NCBI RefSeq assembly: GCF_004359375.1
Contig: NZ_CP034726.1
Coordinates: 124,001-188,000 of the forward strand
Direction of reading: 5' to 3'
From: Acetilactobacillus jinshanensis
GTDB taxonomy: Bacteria; Bacillota; Bacilli; Lactobacillales; Lactobacillaceae
Length of the DNA stretch: 64,000 nt
A model generated the notes under the pieces. The model made no database searches and was not told where the DNA came from. It saw nothing but the letters and a program-made list of their open reading frames with translations. Of this stretch, positions 8,001 through 17,415 are shown piece by piece. Made by a program: the position numbers and the translations under genes. Numbering within the stretch: position 1 is the stretch's first letter; every line of letters begins with the position of its first letter.

Positions 8001-9101
8001 ATGGCATTAACAGCTGGTATCGTTGGTTTGCCAAACGTTGGTAAGTCAACATTGTTTAACGCGATTACAAAAGCTGGGGCTGAAGTTGCTAACTATCCAT
8101 TCGCTACGATCAAGCCAAACGTCGGTACGGTTGCCGTACCGGATCCTCGATTAAAGCGAATCCAACAGATTATCCCGGCCAAAAAGATTACACCGACCAC
8201 TTTCGAATTTACGGATATCGCCGGAATCGTTAAGGGTGCTCACCGTGGTGAAGGTCTAGGTAATAAGTTCTTAGAAAACATTCGCCAGACCGACGCCATC
8301 GTTCATGTGGTTCGTGCCTTTGATGATGATAACATCACCAGTGTCAGCGGTAAGGTTGATCCACTTGATGACATCAAGACCATTAACTTAGAATTATCAA
8401 TCGCTGATTTAGACTCCGTTGATAAACGAATGGGCAAGGTTGAACGTGCTGCTAAAGGCAGTAACAAAGAAGCCAAGGCTGAATTAGCCGTTTTAAAGAA
8501 AATTAAGCCCGTTTTGGAAAACGGTGGTTCCGTTCGTTCCATTCCGTTTAACAAAGATGAATGGAAGATTGTTAAGGGTGAATTCTTACTGACGGCTAAG
8601 CCGGTTATCTACGTTGCCAACATCAGTGAAGACTACATGGCTCATCCTGAAAAGTCTCATTACTACCGTGAAGTTAAGAAGTATGCTGACGCTCATCATG
8701 CTCAGGCATTGGGTATCGCTTGTGAAGCTGAAGAAGAAATCGCTCAATTAGGCGGTAAAGACGCTATCGAATTCTTACATTCCGAAGGTGTTAAGGAACC
8801 TGGCTTAAACAAGTTAATTCGAGCTTCATACAAGTTATTAGGCTTACAGACGTTCTTCACCGTTGGTGGTAAAGAAAACCGTGCCTGGACCATTATGAAG
8901 GGTACCAAAGCTCCTCAGGCCGCTGGTAAAGTTCATTCCGATATGGAACGAGGCTTCATTCGTGCTGAAATCATCCACTATGCTGATTTAGATAAATTAG
9001 GCAGTGAAGATAAGGTTAAAGAAGCCGGTAAGCTCTTGGTCGAAGGTAAAGACTACGTCATGCAAGATGGCGACATCGCTTACTTCAGATTTAACGTTTA
9101 A
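8001..9101 (+). CDS. ychF: Redox-regulated ATPase YchF (OBG-family)
   Basis: YchF (human OLA1 homologue) is a ribosome-associated P-loop ATPase of the Obg family that prefers ATP to GTP. The 366-residue product has GLPNVGKSTLFNAI (G1) at residues 8-21, DIAGIVKGAHRGEGLGN (G3), a central coiled coil, and a C-terminal TGS domain near 280-366 ending DYVMQDGDIAYFRFNV. The length is typical. It lies in the parAB run and upstream of a DUF1129 gene. Confidence 0.97.
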   Translation: MALTAGIVGLPNVGKSTLFNAITKAGAEVANYPFATIKPNVGTVAVPDPRLKRIQQIIPAKKITPTTFEFTDIAGIVKGAHRGEGLGNKFLENIRQTDAIVHVVRAFDDDNITSVSGKVDPLDDIKTINLELSIADLDSVDKRMGKVERAAKGSNKEAKAELAVLKKIKPVLENGGSVRSIPFNKDEWKIVKGEFLLTAKPVIYVANISEDYMAHPEKSHYYREVKKYADAHHAQALGIACEAEEEIAQLGGKDAIEFLHSEGVKEPGLNKLIRASYKLLGLQTFFTVGGKENRAWTIMKGTKAPQAAGKVHSDMERGFIRAEIIHYADLDKLGSEDKVKEAGKLLVEGKDYVMQDGDIAYFRFNV

Positions 9102-9117
9102 TTAGGGGCGCTTTGTG

Positions 9118-9873
9118 ATGTCAGAAGAAGAAATGGAAAAAAAGAACACCATCCATAACCAAAAGGCTCGTCATCGTCAACATGGTACGATTGAACATCG
9201 TCATCAGAAGACTGGTCAGGTCTTTGATAATCTGGGCTTAACGAAGCGAAATACTGAGTATATGTACCAGTTCAATAAGGAATTCGCTGACGTTAAAATG
9301 GATGATGCCAAAAAACAGAAGATCATTCATAAGATGATTCACGAGCTCCTGGTTAACCAGCGAAAAGGACTTACTGCCCGTCGTATGTATGGTACGGTCA
9401 AACATAAGATTCACACCATTGTTCACCCACCGAAAAAAGTGGTTCCGCTGAACAAGAATTACTGGCCGAACGCCATTTATAACATGCTGATCTTCTTCAT
9501 CATCTTTAACTTGCTTTACGGAATCACCTACATGATTTCCAGCAAGATGGAGAATCAGCAGGGTGCCGCCGGTTTCGTTGGCCTAGTGATTACTTCAGTT
9601 GTCGCTGGACTCGGGATGCCAATCATGACCCGATTATTTGATGACCGAATCAAGCATAAGTATAACGGCTTCGTTCGGTTCTTGATTATGATTGGTTTGT
9701 TCCTGGCTTGGATGGCCGTCTTCTACCTATCCGCATTGTTACCACGTCCACTGAACCCAGTCTTCAGCCCATGGGTCAACATTGCCTTAGCCGTAATCAG
9801 TATTGCTGCGGCTTTCTGGGTCCATCACAAGTACAACGTTTCGAGTGCTTTCCACGCTCGTCCTCGTCGTTGA
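9118..9873 (+). CDS. DUF1129 family membrane protein
   Basis: The 251-residue product has a charged, helical cytoplasmic N-terminal half (about residues 1-110) with FNKEFADVKMDDAKK and RMYGTVKHKI. Four hydrophobic segments follow (about 120-140, 150-175, 185-205, 210-230). This is the layout of DUF1129 proteins, which follow ychF in many lactobacilli and have no known function. ATG 9118 is preferred over GTG 9115, with AGGGGCG upstream. A terminator follows. Confidence 0.8.
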   Translation: MSEEEMEKKNTIHNQKARHRQHGTIEHRHQKTGQVFDNLGLTKRNTEYMYQFNKEFADVKMDDAKKQKIIHKMIHELLVNQRKGLTARRMYGTVKHKIHTIVHPPKKVVPLNKNYWPNAIYNMLIFFIIFNLLYGITYMISSKMENQQGAAGFVGLVITSVVAGLGMPIMTRLFDDRIKHKYNGFVRFLIMIGLFLAWMAVFYLSALLPRPLNPVFSPWVNIALAVISIAAAFWVHHKYNVSSAFHARPRR

Positions 9874-9888
9874 ATTAAATAATAAATT

Positions 9889-9928
9889 AAACAGTCAATC
9901 AGTAATTCGTGCTAATTGGCTGTTTTTT
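9889..9928 (+). terminator. Terminator after the ychF-DUF1129 run
   Basis: AACAGTCAAT pairs with ATTGGCTGTT (one G-U) and is followed by TTTTTT. It closes the operon that starts upstream of rsmG. Confidence 0.8.
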
Positions 9929-10041
9929 AGTCATTATGTAGGATTCACATTCCATAATTTTTTGTTATTGTTCGTAAATTCTAATATAATGAAAGCGAAA
10001 GTTGATTGGCCTTATTCGATATTTGAGATGGGGGACAATTC

Positions 10042-10836
10042 TTGATTAAACAATACGCGGGTTCAACCGAACCGGCGTGGTTAAGTAATTTACGGGTCTC
10101 ACTACCGTTGGACTTAAGTTATATTCCGATCGGCTTAGCGTGCGGAATTTTACTGCATGCGGCCGGTTTTAACGCTTGGCTGACGGTCATGATCTCCATG
10201 TTGGTTTTCAGTGGCGGGGCTCAATTTATTATTGCGTCTTTGGTTTTAATTAAATCCCCGATGTATTCAGTCGTGCTAATGATGTTCTTTCTAGAACTTC
10301 GTTACGCGTTACTGGGGTCGAGTTTATCTAAATATCTGCAGGGGCATTCTAACCGGTTTACCTTCTTTTTTGCGGTTTCTTTAAACGATGAAAACTTTGC
10401 GATCAACTATTTAAAGTTTACGACCGATAAGAAATTCACGCCGCACGATGCTCTATCTGTGGAACATTATTCGTTATTGTTCTGGACCGTTAGTAACTTT
10501 ATTGGTAATTTCGTCGGTAATGCAATCGTAATCGACCTGGATGTCGTCGAATTTGCGCTTACAGCATTGTTTATCTATATGATCGTTGTCCAGACCAAGG
10601 ATTACATTAAATTGTTTGTAACGATCATTTCGGTCTTTATTTCGATTATCATGATCGTATTGATGCGATCAACGTTAGGAATCGTGGTCGCTGCAGTAAT
10701 TGCCTCGTTGATCGGTTATGCAATTGATGCCTACGCTAGACGTCGCCGTCGTGGTCACCTGTTGAAGACCTTTAAGAACCCAGCAGGTCGACCTCGAGAA
10801 GATGTTAAGGATGTCGATTACGGTGATAAGTTTTAA
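10042..10836 (+). CDS. azlC: AzlC family branched-chain amino acid exporter, large subunit
   Basis: AzlC with AzlD exports branched-chain amino acids and analogues such as azaleucine. The 264-residue product has the AzlC signature LDLSYIPIGLACG near residue 22, then FSGGAQFI and FFLELRYALLGSSL, and about seven or eight membrane segments. The start is TTG 10042, 8-9 bases after GGGGGA; no earlier ATG exists in frame. The C-terminal 30 residues form a basic cytoplasmic tail. azlD follows 18 bases later. No Lrp-type regulator lies beside it. Confidence 0.85.
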   Translation: MIKQYAGSTEPAWLSNLRVSLPLDLSYIPIGLACGILLHAAGFNAWLTVMISMLVFSGGAQFIIASLVLIKSPMYSVVLMMFFLELRYALLGSSLSKYLQGHSNRFTFFFAVSLNDENFAINYLKFTTDKKFTPHDALSVEHYSLLFWTVSNFIGNFVGNAIVIDLDVVEFALTALFIYMIVVQTKDYIKLFVTIISVFISIIMIVLMRSTLGIVVAAVIASLIGYAIDAYARRRRRGHLLKTFKNPAGRPREDVKDVDYGDKF

Positions 10837-10854
10837 TTATTAGGAGATTTACCT

Positions 10855-11187
10855 ATGGAATGGAATACCATGGACCATTTTTGGCTTATCATAATTTGTT
10901 TTTTCGTGGCTTTGATTCCACGATTTATTCCGCTATCTTTCTTCCGGAAACGAAAGATCCCGAAATGGTTTAACGAATGGATGAGCTACGTTCCGATATC
11001 GCTATTTACAGCTTTAGTTGTGAAGGGCCTTTTTATTACTAATCACTACGCATTTTCCGTTTCCGGAAAAGCTCCCGATTTAATCGCAACGGTGATCGTT
11101 ATTGTCGTTGCGTACTGGACCCGGTCAATGGCGAGTTCCGTCATCTTAGGTTTAATCGCCGTCTGGCTATTAGCCTTTGTAATATAG
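10855..11187 (+). CDS. azlD: AzlD family branched-chain amino acid exporter, small subunit
   Basis: This 110-residue protein has four predicted membrane helices and the AzlD pattern ALIPRFIPLSFF, then MSYVPISLFTALV. AzlD is the obligate small partner of AzlC. TTAGGAG lies upstream of ATG 10855 and the spacing to azlC shows one operon. No clear terminator is seen after it. Confidence 0.85.
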   Translation: MEWNTMDHFWLIIICFFVALIPRFIPLSFFRKRKIPKWFNEWMSYVPISLFTALVVKGLFITNHYAFSVSGKAPDLIATVIVIVVAYWTRSMASSVILGLIAVWLLAFVI

Positions 11188-11300
11188 AAACAATAATAAA
11201 TAGTAGTTAATAAAAAGTTCTGATTAATTTTAAATTTCACTGGAATTTAACTAATAATGGTTTACAATAATAAATGTAGTTAGACGAAAGGAAATTTAAA

Positions 11301-11384
11301 ATGCGAACTAAACTTTATTCAGTCATTCAAAAATACGTTTTTGAACTTACGGTCGAACAGCAAGCCATGTTTGAACTTGTTTAA
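11301..11384 (+). CDS. Putative leader peptide uORF upstream of the serA-like gene
   Basis: A 27-codon ORF (MRTKLYSVIQKYVFELTVEQ...) starts at ATG 11301 behind GAAAGGAAA. It ends 34 bases before a set of alternative RNA hairpins and a terminator that precede the dehydrogenase gene. A second ORF of 20 codons (11394-11456, MDIWFVTCIHMVTISKPCGY) begins 10 bases after its stop and runs through the first two hairpin segments. It holds two Cys codons and has no clear ribosome binding site. Either could be a control peptide. Confidence 0.45.
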   Translation: MRTKLYSVIQKYVFELTVEQQAMFELV

Positions 11385-11417
11385 TTCGGCTGTATGGATA
11401 TTTGGTTCGTAACTTGT

Positions 11418-11531
11418 ATTCATATGGTTACAATATCTAAACCATGTGGATACTAATGAATCTAGAAATCGAAAATATCATTAAAAAATTAGATCCTCAT
11501 GGTTTTAGATAATCATGAGGATTTTTGCTTT
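11418..11531 (+). promoter_or_regulatory. Putative transcription attenuator before the serA-like gene
   Basis: Four segments can pair in competing ways. Segment 1 ATTCATATGGTT (11418-11429) pairs with segment 2, AACCAT (11440-11445) plus ATGAAT (11456-11461). CCATGTGGAT in segment 2 (11442-11451) can instead pair with segment 3, ATCCTCATGG (11493-11502), with one mismatch. Segment 3 pairs with segment 4, CATGAGGAT (11514-11522), to make a terminator with a T-rich tail. This 1:2, 2:3, 3:4 layout is that of a classical attenuator. No T-box motif is present. Confidence 0.6.
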
Positions 11532-11546
11532 TTAAAAGGGGCGTTT

Positions 11547-12704
11547 ATGATGTTTGACGTTAAAACGTATAATGCGATTTCTAATTGGGGCTTAAAATTA
11601 TTTAAACGGGATCCAAATTATCAGGTCAACCAATCTGATAATCCCGATGCCTATATCACTAGATCCGTTGATTTACATCACGCCAAGTTTCCCAGCAATT
11701 TAAAGGTGATCGGCCGTGCCGGGGTTGGTTACAATAATTTACCGCTTGAAAAGTTGGCCCAACACGGAATCGTTGCCTATAACACGCCAGGTAGCAATCA
11801 CAACGCCGTTAAAGAATTAGTAATTGCGTTATTGATTGCTACTTCACGCCATCTCTTTCAAGCCATTGAGTACACCCGAAAGAACGTCACCGGTGATGTA
11901 TCACTGGATCCAAAGAGTGACGCCAAGCTACGTGGAACCGAAATCAAAGGTAAGACCCTGGGTGTCATTGGGGTTGGTAACGTTGGTTCATCGGTTGCTA
12001 ACGCCGCTGCAAATTTAGGTATGAAGGTTTATGCCTATGATCCATACTTAACGTCGGATGCCGCCTGGAAATTATCACCACAGGTTACCCGAGTGAAGAC
12101 CGTTGATCAGGCCATTCGGGGAATGGACTATGTAACGGTCCACATCCCGAAGAACAAGGCTAACAGTGACTTCATCAGTGCCGATAAGATTGCTGAGCTG
12201 AAGCAGGGCGCTTACTTATTTAACTATTCACGGTTAGGCATCGTTGATAACCATGCGGTTGAAAAGGCGTTGGATGATCATCACTTACGTTTTTATGCCA
12301 CTGATTTTGGTGATCCCAGTTTAGCAAAATATAACGGCAATCAGGTGATCGTAACTCCGCACATTGGGGGATCGACCGTTGAAGGTGAAGGCAACGGTGC
12401 TTATATGGCAGCTCGTGACATTAAGACTTTTTTAAATACCGGTAACGTTGATAGGGCTTTGAACTGTCCGGATCTTCAGTTGAAATTCACAACTAAATCC
12501 CGGCTTTCGATCTTAGCTAAATCGGATGCTAAACTGTTGGCTACGCTTACTGATCAGTTAAAAGGTTTAGGTAAATTAGTTAGCGCAAAGAATCAATTTG
12601 CTGATTACTTACTGGTCAATTTAAAGTCACCGTTATCTTCTTCCGCATTAGACAAATTAAAGCAAATCCCTGGCGTTCGTCGAGTTCGTTTGATTAAGAG
12701 GTAG
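11547..12704 (+). CDS. serA: D-3-phosphoglycerate dehydrogenase family protein
   Basis: The product (about 385 residues) is a D-isomer 2-hydroxyacid dehydrogenase that most resembles 3-phosphoglycerate dehydrogenase, the first step of serine synthesis. The NAD-binding GVIGVGNVGSSVA is near residue 145. The substrate Arg lies in NYSRLGIVD and the catalytic His in TPHIGGSTVEG. The catalytic Glu region reads TDFGDP, so Asp may replace Glu. A C-terminal ACT-like segment of about 65 residues ends the protein. ATG 11547 or 11550 follows AAAAGGGG. An upstream terminator suggests attenuation. The symbol is given by similarity. Confidence 0.75.
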   Translation: MMFDVKTYNAISNWGLKLFKRDPNYQVNQSDNPDAYITRSVDLHHAKFPSNLKVIGRAGVGYNNLPLEKLAQHGIVAYNTPGSNHNAVKELVIALLIATSRHLFQAIEYTRKNVTGDVSLDPKSDAKLRGTEIKGKTLGVIGVGNVGSSVANAAANLGMKVYAYDPYLTSDAAWKLSPQVTRVKTVDQAIRGMDYVTVHIPKNKANSDFISADKIAELKQGAYLFNYSRLGIVDNHAVEKALDDHHLRFYATDFGDPSLAKYNGNQVIVTPHIGGSTVEGEGNGAYMAARDIKTFLNTGNVDRALNCPDLQLKFTTKSRLSILAKSDAKLLATLTDQLKGLGKLVSAKNQFADYLLVNLKSPLSSSALDKLKQIPGVRRVRLIKR

Positions 12705-12726
12705 CTTTGAATTAATTTAGGTAAAC

Positions 12727-12760
12727 AAAAAAAGAGCTGACTTTAATCAGCTCTTTTAAT
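12727..12760. terminator. Bidirectional terminator between serA-like gene and cfa
   Basis: AAAAAGAGCTGA pairs with TCAGCTCTTTT around a short loop, with an A run on one side and a T run on the other. It can serve both convergent genes. Confidence 0.85.
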
Positions 12761-12778
12761 TTGGTTTAATTCTTAAAA

Positions 12779-13966
12779 TTACTTATTGTGATCGTACATG
12801 TAATCACGGGTCATTGGTAAATCATAACCACTTGGACCCTTGAAGAGTAAGAACTGGAAATCATCAATGTTACCAGCTTTAAATCCACCTGCACAGGACT
12901 GTAAGTATAGATCCCACATGCGAATGAACTTTTCGTCGAACATCTTTTTAATTTCCGGTAAGTGCTTCCTAAAGTTATGATCCCAAGCTTCCAAGGTCCA
13001 CTGGTATTGACGACGGCATGATTCTAAATCATAGATCTGCATACCATTACCGATGATGTGATTAAGCATTTCGGTTAAGCCTGGTACGTAACCACCTGGG
13101 AAGATCCATTTATCAATCCAACCATTGGTGGCACCGCCTTGCTGACGAGTAACACCATTGATTAAAGCACGGCCGTTTGGCTTTAAGTACTGGCTGAGTA
13201 ACTGGCAGTATTCGCCTAAGTTCTTCTTACCAACATGTTCGAACATGCCGATTGAAGTGACGTAGTCATACTGTTCATTCTTACCGATATTACGGTAATC
13301 CTTGAGTTCAACTTTAGCCTGATCCTGTAAACCGTCTTTTTTAATCTGTTCTTCAACGTAGTTGTATTGTTCACGGCTTAAAGTAATACCAGCAACTTTT
13401 AAGTTGTATTTCTTGGCGGCACGTAACATTAAAGTACCCCAGCCACAACCAATATCTAAGAAGGTTCGACCTGGCTTTGGATCTAATTTACGTAAAATGT
13501 AGTCAACTTTGTTAAGCTGAGCTTGGTATAAGCTGTCACCAGGATGTTCAAAGTAGGCACTGGAATAAGTCATGGTCTTATCTAACCATAATTCATAAAA
13601 GTTATTACCGATGTCGTAATGATGCTGAATATCCTTAACACTTGACTTTACAGAGTGCGAAAACTTTGGCATGTATTTAATAAACTTCTTACCATTTTCT
13701 AAGAAGCTAGATTTTTTCTGATATGCTGCACAGATTAAATCTTCGATACTACCTTTGATCTCAATATCACCGTTCATGTAAGCTTCACCCAAAGCAATGG
13801 ATGAGTTAGTGAGAACTGATTTAACCGGAATCTTACGGTTAAAAATTAGAGTGATCTGTGGATCACCATCGCCGTACTCTTTAACACTGCCGTCCCAGAA
13901 TTTTACCCGGAGCGGGATGTTAAAGCTGTTTTTTAATAGTTTTTTGTAGAAAGTCTTTTCAAACAT
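12779..13966 (-). CDS. cfa: Cyclopropane-fatty-acyl-phospholipid synthase
   Basis: Cfa adds a methylene group from S-adenosylmethionine across the double bond of membrane lipid acyl chains, which helps acid and ethanol tolerance. The 395-residue product has the family core: HYDIGNNFYELWLD near 125, MTYSSAYF, LDIGCGWGTLML (SAM site, about 178-190), GITLSREQ, and a C-terminal YLQSCAGGFK. GAAAGGAT precedes the ATG. The length matches the family. The call is firm. Confidence 0.95.
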   Translation of the reverse strand: MFEKTFYKKLLKNSFNIPLRVKFWDGSVKEYGDGDPQITLIFNRKIPVKSVLTNSSIALGEAYMNGDIEIKGSIEDLICAAYQKKSSFLENGKKFIKYMPKFSHSVKSSVKDIQHHYDIGNNFYELWLDKTMTYSSAYFEHPGDSLYQAQLNKVDYILRKLDPKPGRTFLDIGCGWGTLMLRAAKKYNLKVAGITLSREQYNYVEEQIKKDGLQDQAKVELKDYRNIGKNEQYDYVTSIGMFEHVGKKNLGEYCQLLSQYLKPNGRALINGVTRQQGGATNGWIDKWIFPGGYVPGLTEMLNHIIGNGMQIYDLESCRRQYQWTLEAWDHNFRKHLPEIKKMFDEKFIRMWDLYLQSCAGGFKAGNIDDFQFLLFKGPSGYDLPMTRDYMYDHNK

Positions 13967-14142
13967 CCGTTAGGAATCCTTTCATTAAGTGTAAATACCA
14001 CACAATAATTTTACAGATTAGGCCCCATTAAAGTCAATTATTTCAAAGAATCAGGCAAGGTTGGATTGATCATTAACGGAGAAATAATGGGTAAATGTTA
14101 TAATTATTCACGGAAATTACGAAATGAATGAAGGAAACAAAC

Positions 14143-14940
14143 GTGAAAAAATGGTTCTTAATCATTGGCTCGATCATTATCATCGTCTTGTTAGGCAGCG
14201 GGATGATAACGTTGCACGGCCACGGTCAGCGAAGTTATAACGCTTGCGTTCGTTTAGGTCAAAATGACGTGATTGATGGTAATTATCATGATGCCTTAAA
14301 TTACTTTCAGGGTGCTATTAAGGTCGATCCAACGGGATCCCATGCCAAAAATGATCTTGATCAAATTCAGAGTTACGTCAGCGGTAATCACTATTTAAGC
14401 CAGCATAAATTAAGTCAAGCCGCTAAGAATTATCATCGGGCAGTTAAGATTAATGCGATTGCGGCATTAAATCGTCGGTCTAAATTAGCATACCAAAACA
14501 TTGAAAGTCTTCGAAATAATACCAATAAATTTACGACTTTATATGATCAGGCTCTCGAATTAAACCATCGTGGTGATTTCAAACGCTCGACCCAGCATCT
14601 AGATAGGATCATTAGTGATCCTGGCGTTGATGATAAGTACTTTAAAGGATTTAGATCGAAAGTTGAAAAATTGATTAAATCCAATAATCGTAAGCAACGG
14701 AGTAGTCTAATCAGTTCCAATGTAACGGCTAATCACAATAAAAATAATCAATTTAAGTTGAAGTCACCGAAGGTGATCGCCGACCACCCGTCAAAAGTCA
14801 CGATTACGAAAGCACGTCGTGACATTCAGCGGGCTGGCGTTGACGCCCATCAAATGAACAATCAGGACGTAGCTAATCTAATTCGACAGGCTAATAAGCA
14901 CCACATCAGCATCTACCGCTACGCTAAAGACAACTATTAA
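14143..14940 (+). CDS. Membrane-anchored TPR-repeat protein
   Basis: The product (265 residues) has one N-terminal membrane anchor (WFLIIGSIIIIVLLGSGMI) followed by an outside-facing helical region with TPR-like repeats: DGNYHDALNYFQGAIKVDP near residue 50 and HKLSQAAKNYHRAVKI near 90. The C-terminal part has a conserved-looking tail with TITKARRDIQRAGVDA. GTG 14143 is preferred because AAGGA lies 7 bases upstream; ATG 14128 overlaps that site. Such proteins often act as scaffolds at the cell surface, but no function is known. Confidence 0.65.
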   Translation: MKKWFLIIGSIIIIVLLGSGMITLHGHGQRSYNACVRLGQNDVIDGNYHDALNYFQGAIKVDPTGSHAKNDLDQIQSYVSGNHYLSQHKLSQAAKNYHRAVKINAIAALNRRSKLAYQNIESLRNNTNKFTTLYDQALELNHRGDFKRSTQHLDRIISDPGVDDKYFKGFRSKVEKLIKSNNRKQRSSLISSNVTANHNKNNQFKLKSPKVIADHPSKVTITKARRDIQRAGVDAHQMNNQDVANLIRQANKHHISIYRYAKDNY

Positions 14941-15075
14941 TTTGAGCTCACGGTAGTTTGTGGTATCGTTAATAGGTGAGTTGTTATTAGACGGACTTAT
15001 ATCAAATATGCAAACTACATTAATTTGATGTAAAATTATTTGTGATAAGTTTAATATCAAAAGAGGTTTAAAGTC

Positions 15076-15768
15076 ATGGCAAAACTAGTATTAATTCGTC
15101 ACGGTCAAAGTCAGTGGAATTTATCAAACCAATTTACTGGCTGGGTCGACGTTGACTTAAGTAAAAACGGTGTTAAGCAAGCTATTAACGCTGGTAAATT
15201 AGTTGACAAGGCTGGCTTAAAGTTTGATTACGCATTCACTTCCGTATTGACTCGTGCCATCCGTACTTTACATTATGTTTTATACTATTCTCATCAGTTA
15301 TGGGTTCCTGAAATGAAGACTTGGCGTTTAAACGAACGTCATTATGGTCGTTTACAGGGCTTAAATAAGCATAAGACTGCTGAAAAGTACGGTGCTGAAC
15401 AGGTTCACATCTGGCGTCGTTCTTACGATACTTTACCACCGTTAATGAAGCCTGGTGACAAAGGTTCTGCTGTTCACGACCGTCGTTACAAGTACTTAGA
15501 TCCTAACATCATCCCTGGTGGTGAAAACTTAAAGGTTACCTTAAAGCGAGTAATGCCATTATGGGAAGACCAGATCGCTCCTAAGTTATTAGATGGCAAG
15601 AACGTTGTCGTTGCTGCCCACGGTAACTCATTACGTGCCTTAACTAAGTACATCGAACGCATCAGTGATGATGACATCATGAACTTAGAAATGGGCTTAG
15701 GTCAGCCTGTTGTCTATGACTTCGATGACAAGTTACACGTCACTAACAAAGTTAAGTTAGGCAAATAA
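15076..15768 (+). CDS. gpmA: 2,3-bisphosphoglycerate-dependent phosphoglycerate mutase
   Basis: GpmA interconverts 3- and 2-phosphoglycerate in glycolysis. The 230-residue product has the phosphohistidine motif [10 protein letters not shown] (residues 6-15), [23 protein letters not shown] and [10 protein letters not shown], all typical of the cofactor-dependent enzyme. AGAGG lies upstream of ATG 15076. Codon use is strongly biased, as expected for a highly expressed glycolytic gene. It is monocistronic with its own terminator. Confidence 0.97.
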   Translation: MAKLVLIRHGQSQWNLSNQFTGWVDVDLSKNGVKQAINAGKLVDKAGLKFDYAFTSVLTRAIRTLHYVLYYSHQLWVPEMKTWRLNERHYGRLQGLNKHKTAEKYGAEQVHIWRRSYDTLPPLMKPGDKGSAVHDRRYKYLDPNIIPGGENLKVTLKRVMPLWEDQIAPKLLDGKNVVVAAHGNSLRALTKYIERISDDDIMNLEMGLGQPVVYDFDDKLHVTNKVKLGK

Positions 15769-15789
15769 TTTAAGATTTTAAATTAATTT

Positions 15790-15820
15790 TGGAAGTCCTT
15801 TTTAAAAGGGCTTTTTTTAT
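15790..15820 (+). terminator. Terminator after gpmA
   Basis: AAGTCCTTTT pairs with AAAAGGGCTT and is followed by a run of seven T. Confidence 0.85.
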
Positions 15821-15935
15821 ACCCAAATTAAGCGTTTTTTGAGGGATAAATAAATTTATAGTAAAATACCTAATACTTGACGATTTACGTCAAAATAATT
15901 GAAATTAAACGTAGAACTGAGAAGTGATAGATTTA

Positions 15936-17414
15936 ATGACAAGTGACAGAATAGTTGATAAGAATGGTAAGCCATTCAACAGACCGATGATGGTCTTAAT
16001 CCTGTTGATCGGTGGATTCTTTACAATGTTGAACGAAACGGTCCTTGCGACCGCGTATCCGAAATTGATGAGTTACTTTAGTGTTAACGCATCAACGGTC
16101 CAATGGTTAACGAGTGCGTTCTTAATGGTCAACGGAATTATGATTCCGTTAACGGCGTGGCTGACCGCTCGATATAATACCAAGTGGCTTTATTTATTTT
16201 CGGTAATCATCTTTGAGGTCGGGACCATCATGGCATACGTTGCCACAAGTTTCTCGATCTTATTGGTTGCCAGGATTATTCAGGCCATCAGTGTCGGGAT
16301 CGCGATGCCGTTATTCCAAACTATTATGCTGAGTATTTACCCGCCAGAACACCGTGGCGTCGCCATGGGGATGGCTGGATTAGTAATTGGTCTGTCGCCT
16401 GCCGTGGGACCAACGTTATCAGGATGGATTATTGATAACGCCAGCTGGCGAGATTTATTCGGGATGAACATCATCCCGATGGCGTTAGTATTGCTTCTTG
16501 GCTTAGTTTATATTAAGCCTGTTTTGCATAACCATCGATCACCGTTAGATTATTGGTCCGTTGTGTGGTCTTCAATCGGTTTTGGCTTTCTATTGTACGG
16601 CTTTTCATCCGTCGGTAGTGACGGCTGGACAAGTTGGATCGTATTAAGCAGTTTATTGATTGGTTTAATTTTTGTCGGTGTCTTTGTCCGGCGTGAATTA
16701 TCAATCGATGATCCACTGTTGAATTTAAAGGTCTTTAAATCATTCAAATTTAATTTAGGGACCATTATCGGTTCATTAGCAATGATGAGTTTAGTCGGTT
16801 TTGAAATGATTCTGCCACTTTACTTACAGACAATGCATGGTGATAGTGCTTTTCGTTCTGGATTAACCTTGTTGCCAGGGGCATTGCTAGTTGGAATCTT
16901 TGCGCCAATTACTGGGAGGCTTTTTGACCGCTTTGGTGCCAGGGACCTTTCGATTAGTGGTTTCATCTTTTTGACGGCCGGGACGATTCCGTTTATCTTT
17001 TTAACTCAGCACACGTCAACGTTATATATCGTTGTCCTGTACGGGATTCGATCCGTCGGGATTGCCATGTCGATGATGACCATTACTACTTATTCCATGA
17101 ACGCATTACCTGATCGATTAATTAATCATGGGACTAGTGCGAATAATACTGTTAAGCAGATTGCTAGTTCGATTGCGACCGCCATTTTAACGTCGGTGCT
17201 TTCGAATACGACCAATGGTGATAAACCTATGCATCATATGTTGATGATTAATCCGTTAAAGTATAAGGATCACATGCTTAACGCCGCCATGAACGGTTAT
17301 CATGCTGCATTCGTGGTCGCCATTATTTTTGGAGTGATTGGTTTAGTTGCTACGTTCCTGGTTAAGAAGCATGACCGTGGGTTTACGGCAGAAACCAGAA
17401 AGGAGTTGAACTAA
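15936..17414 (+). CDS. DHA2-family MFS multidrug transporter
   Basis: The 492-residue product has about 14 membrane helices, as in the drug:H+ antiporter-2 family (EmrB/QacA). Motifs include LNETVLATAYPKLM (motif C-like) in helix 1, WLTSAFLMVNGIMIPLTAWL, and PPEHRGVAMGMAGLVIGLSPAVGP in helix 5 region. ATG 15936 is preferred to GTG 15924 on spacing from GAAGTG. The stop is one base before a DUF4811 gene, and this pair recurs together in lactobacilli. The substrate is unknown. Confidence 0.9.
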   Translation: MTSDRIVDKNGKPFNRPMMVLILLIGGFFTMLNETVLATAYPKLMSYFSVNASTVQWLTSAFLMVNGIMIPLTAWLTARYNTKWLYLFSVIIFEVGTIMAYVATSFSILLVARIIQAISVGIAMPLFQTIMLSIYPPEHRGVAMGMAGLVIGLSPAVGPTLSGWIIDNASWRDLFGMNIIPMALVLLLGLVYIKPVLHNHRSPLDYWSVVWSSIGFGFLLYGFSSVGSDGWTSWIVLSSLLIGLIFVGVFVRRELSIDDPLLNLKVFKSFKFNLGTIIGSLAMMSLVGFEMILPLYLQTMHGDSAFRSGLTLLPGALLVGIFAPITGRLFDRFGARDLSISGFIFLTAGTIPFIFLTQHTSTLYIVVLYGIRSVGIAMSMMTITTYSMNALPDRLINHGTSANNTVKQIASSIATAILTSVLSNTTNGDKPMHHMLMINPLKYKDHMLNAAMNGYHAAFVVAIIFGVIGLVATFLVKKHDRGFTAETRKELN

Positions 17415-17415
17415 G

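Noticed and set aside
11240-11546. A T-box riboswitch upstream of the serA-like gene
   Set aside because: The T-box sequence (AGGGTGGNACCGCG) and its specifier stem are absent; the pairing pattern fits leader-peptide attenuation better.
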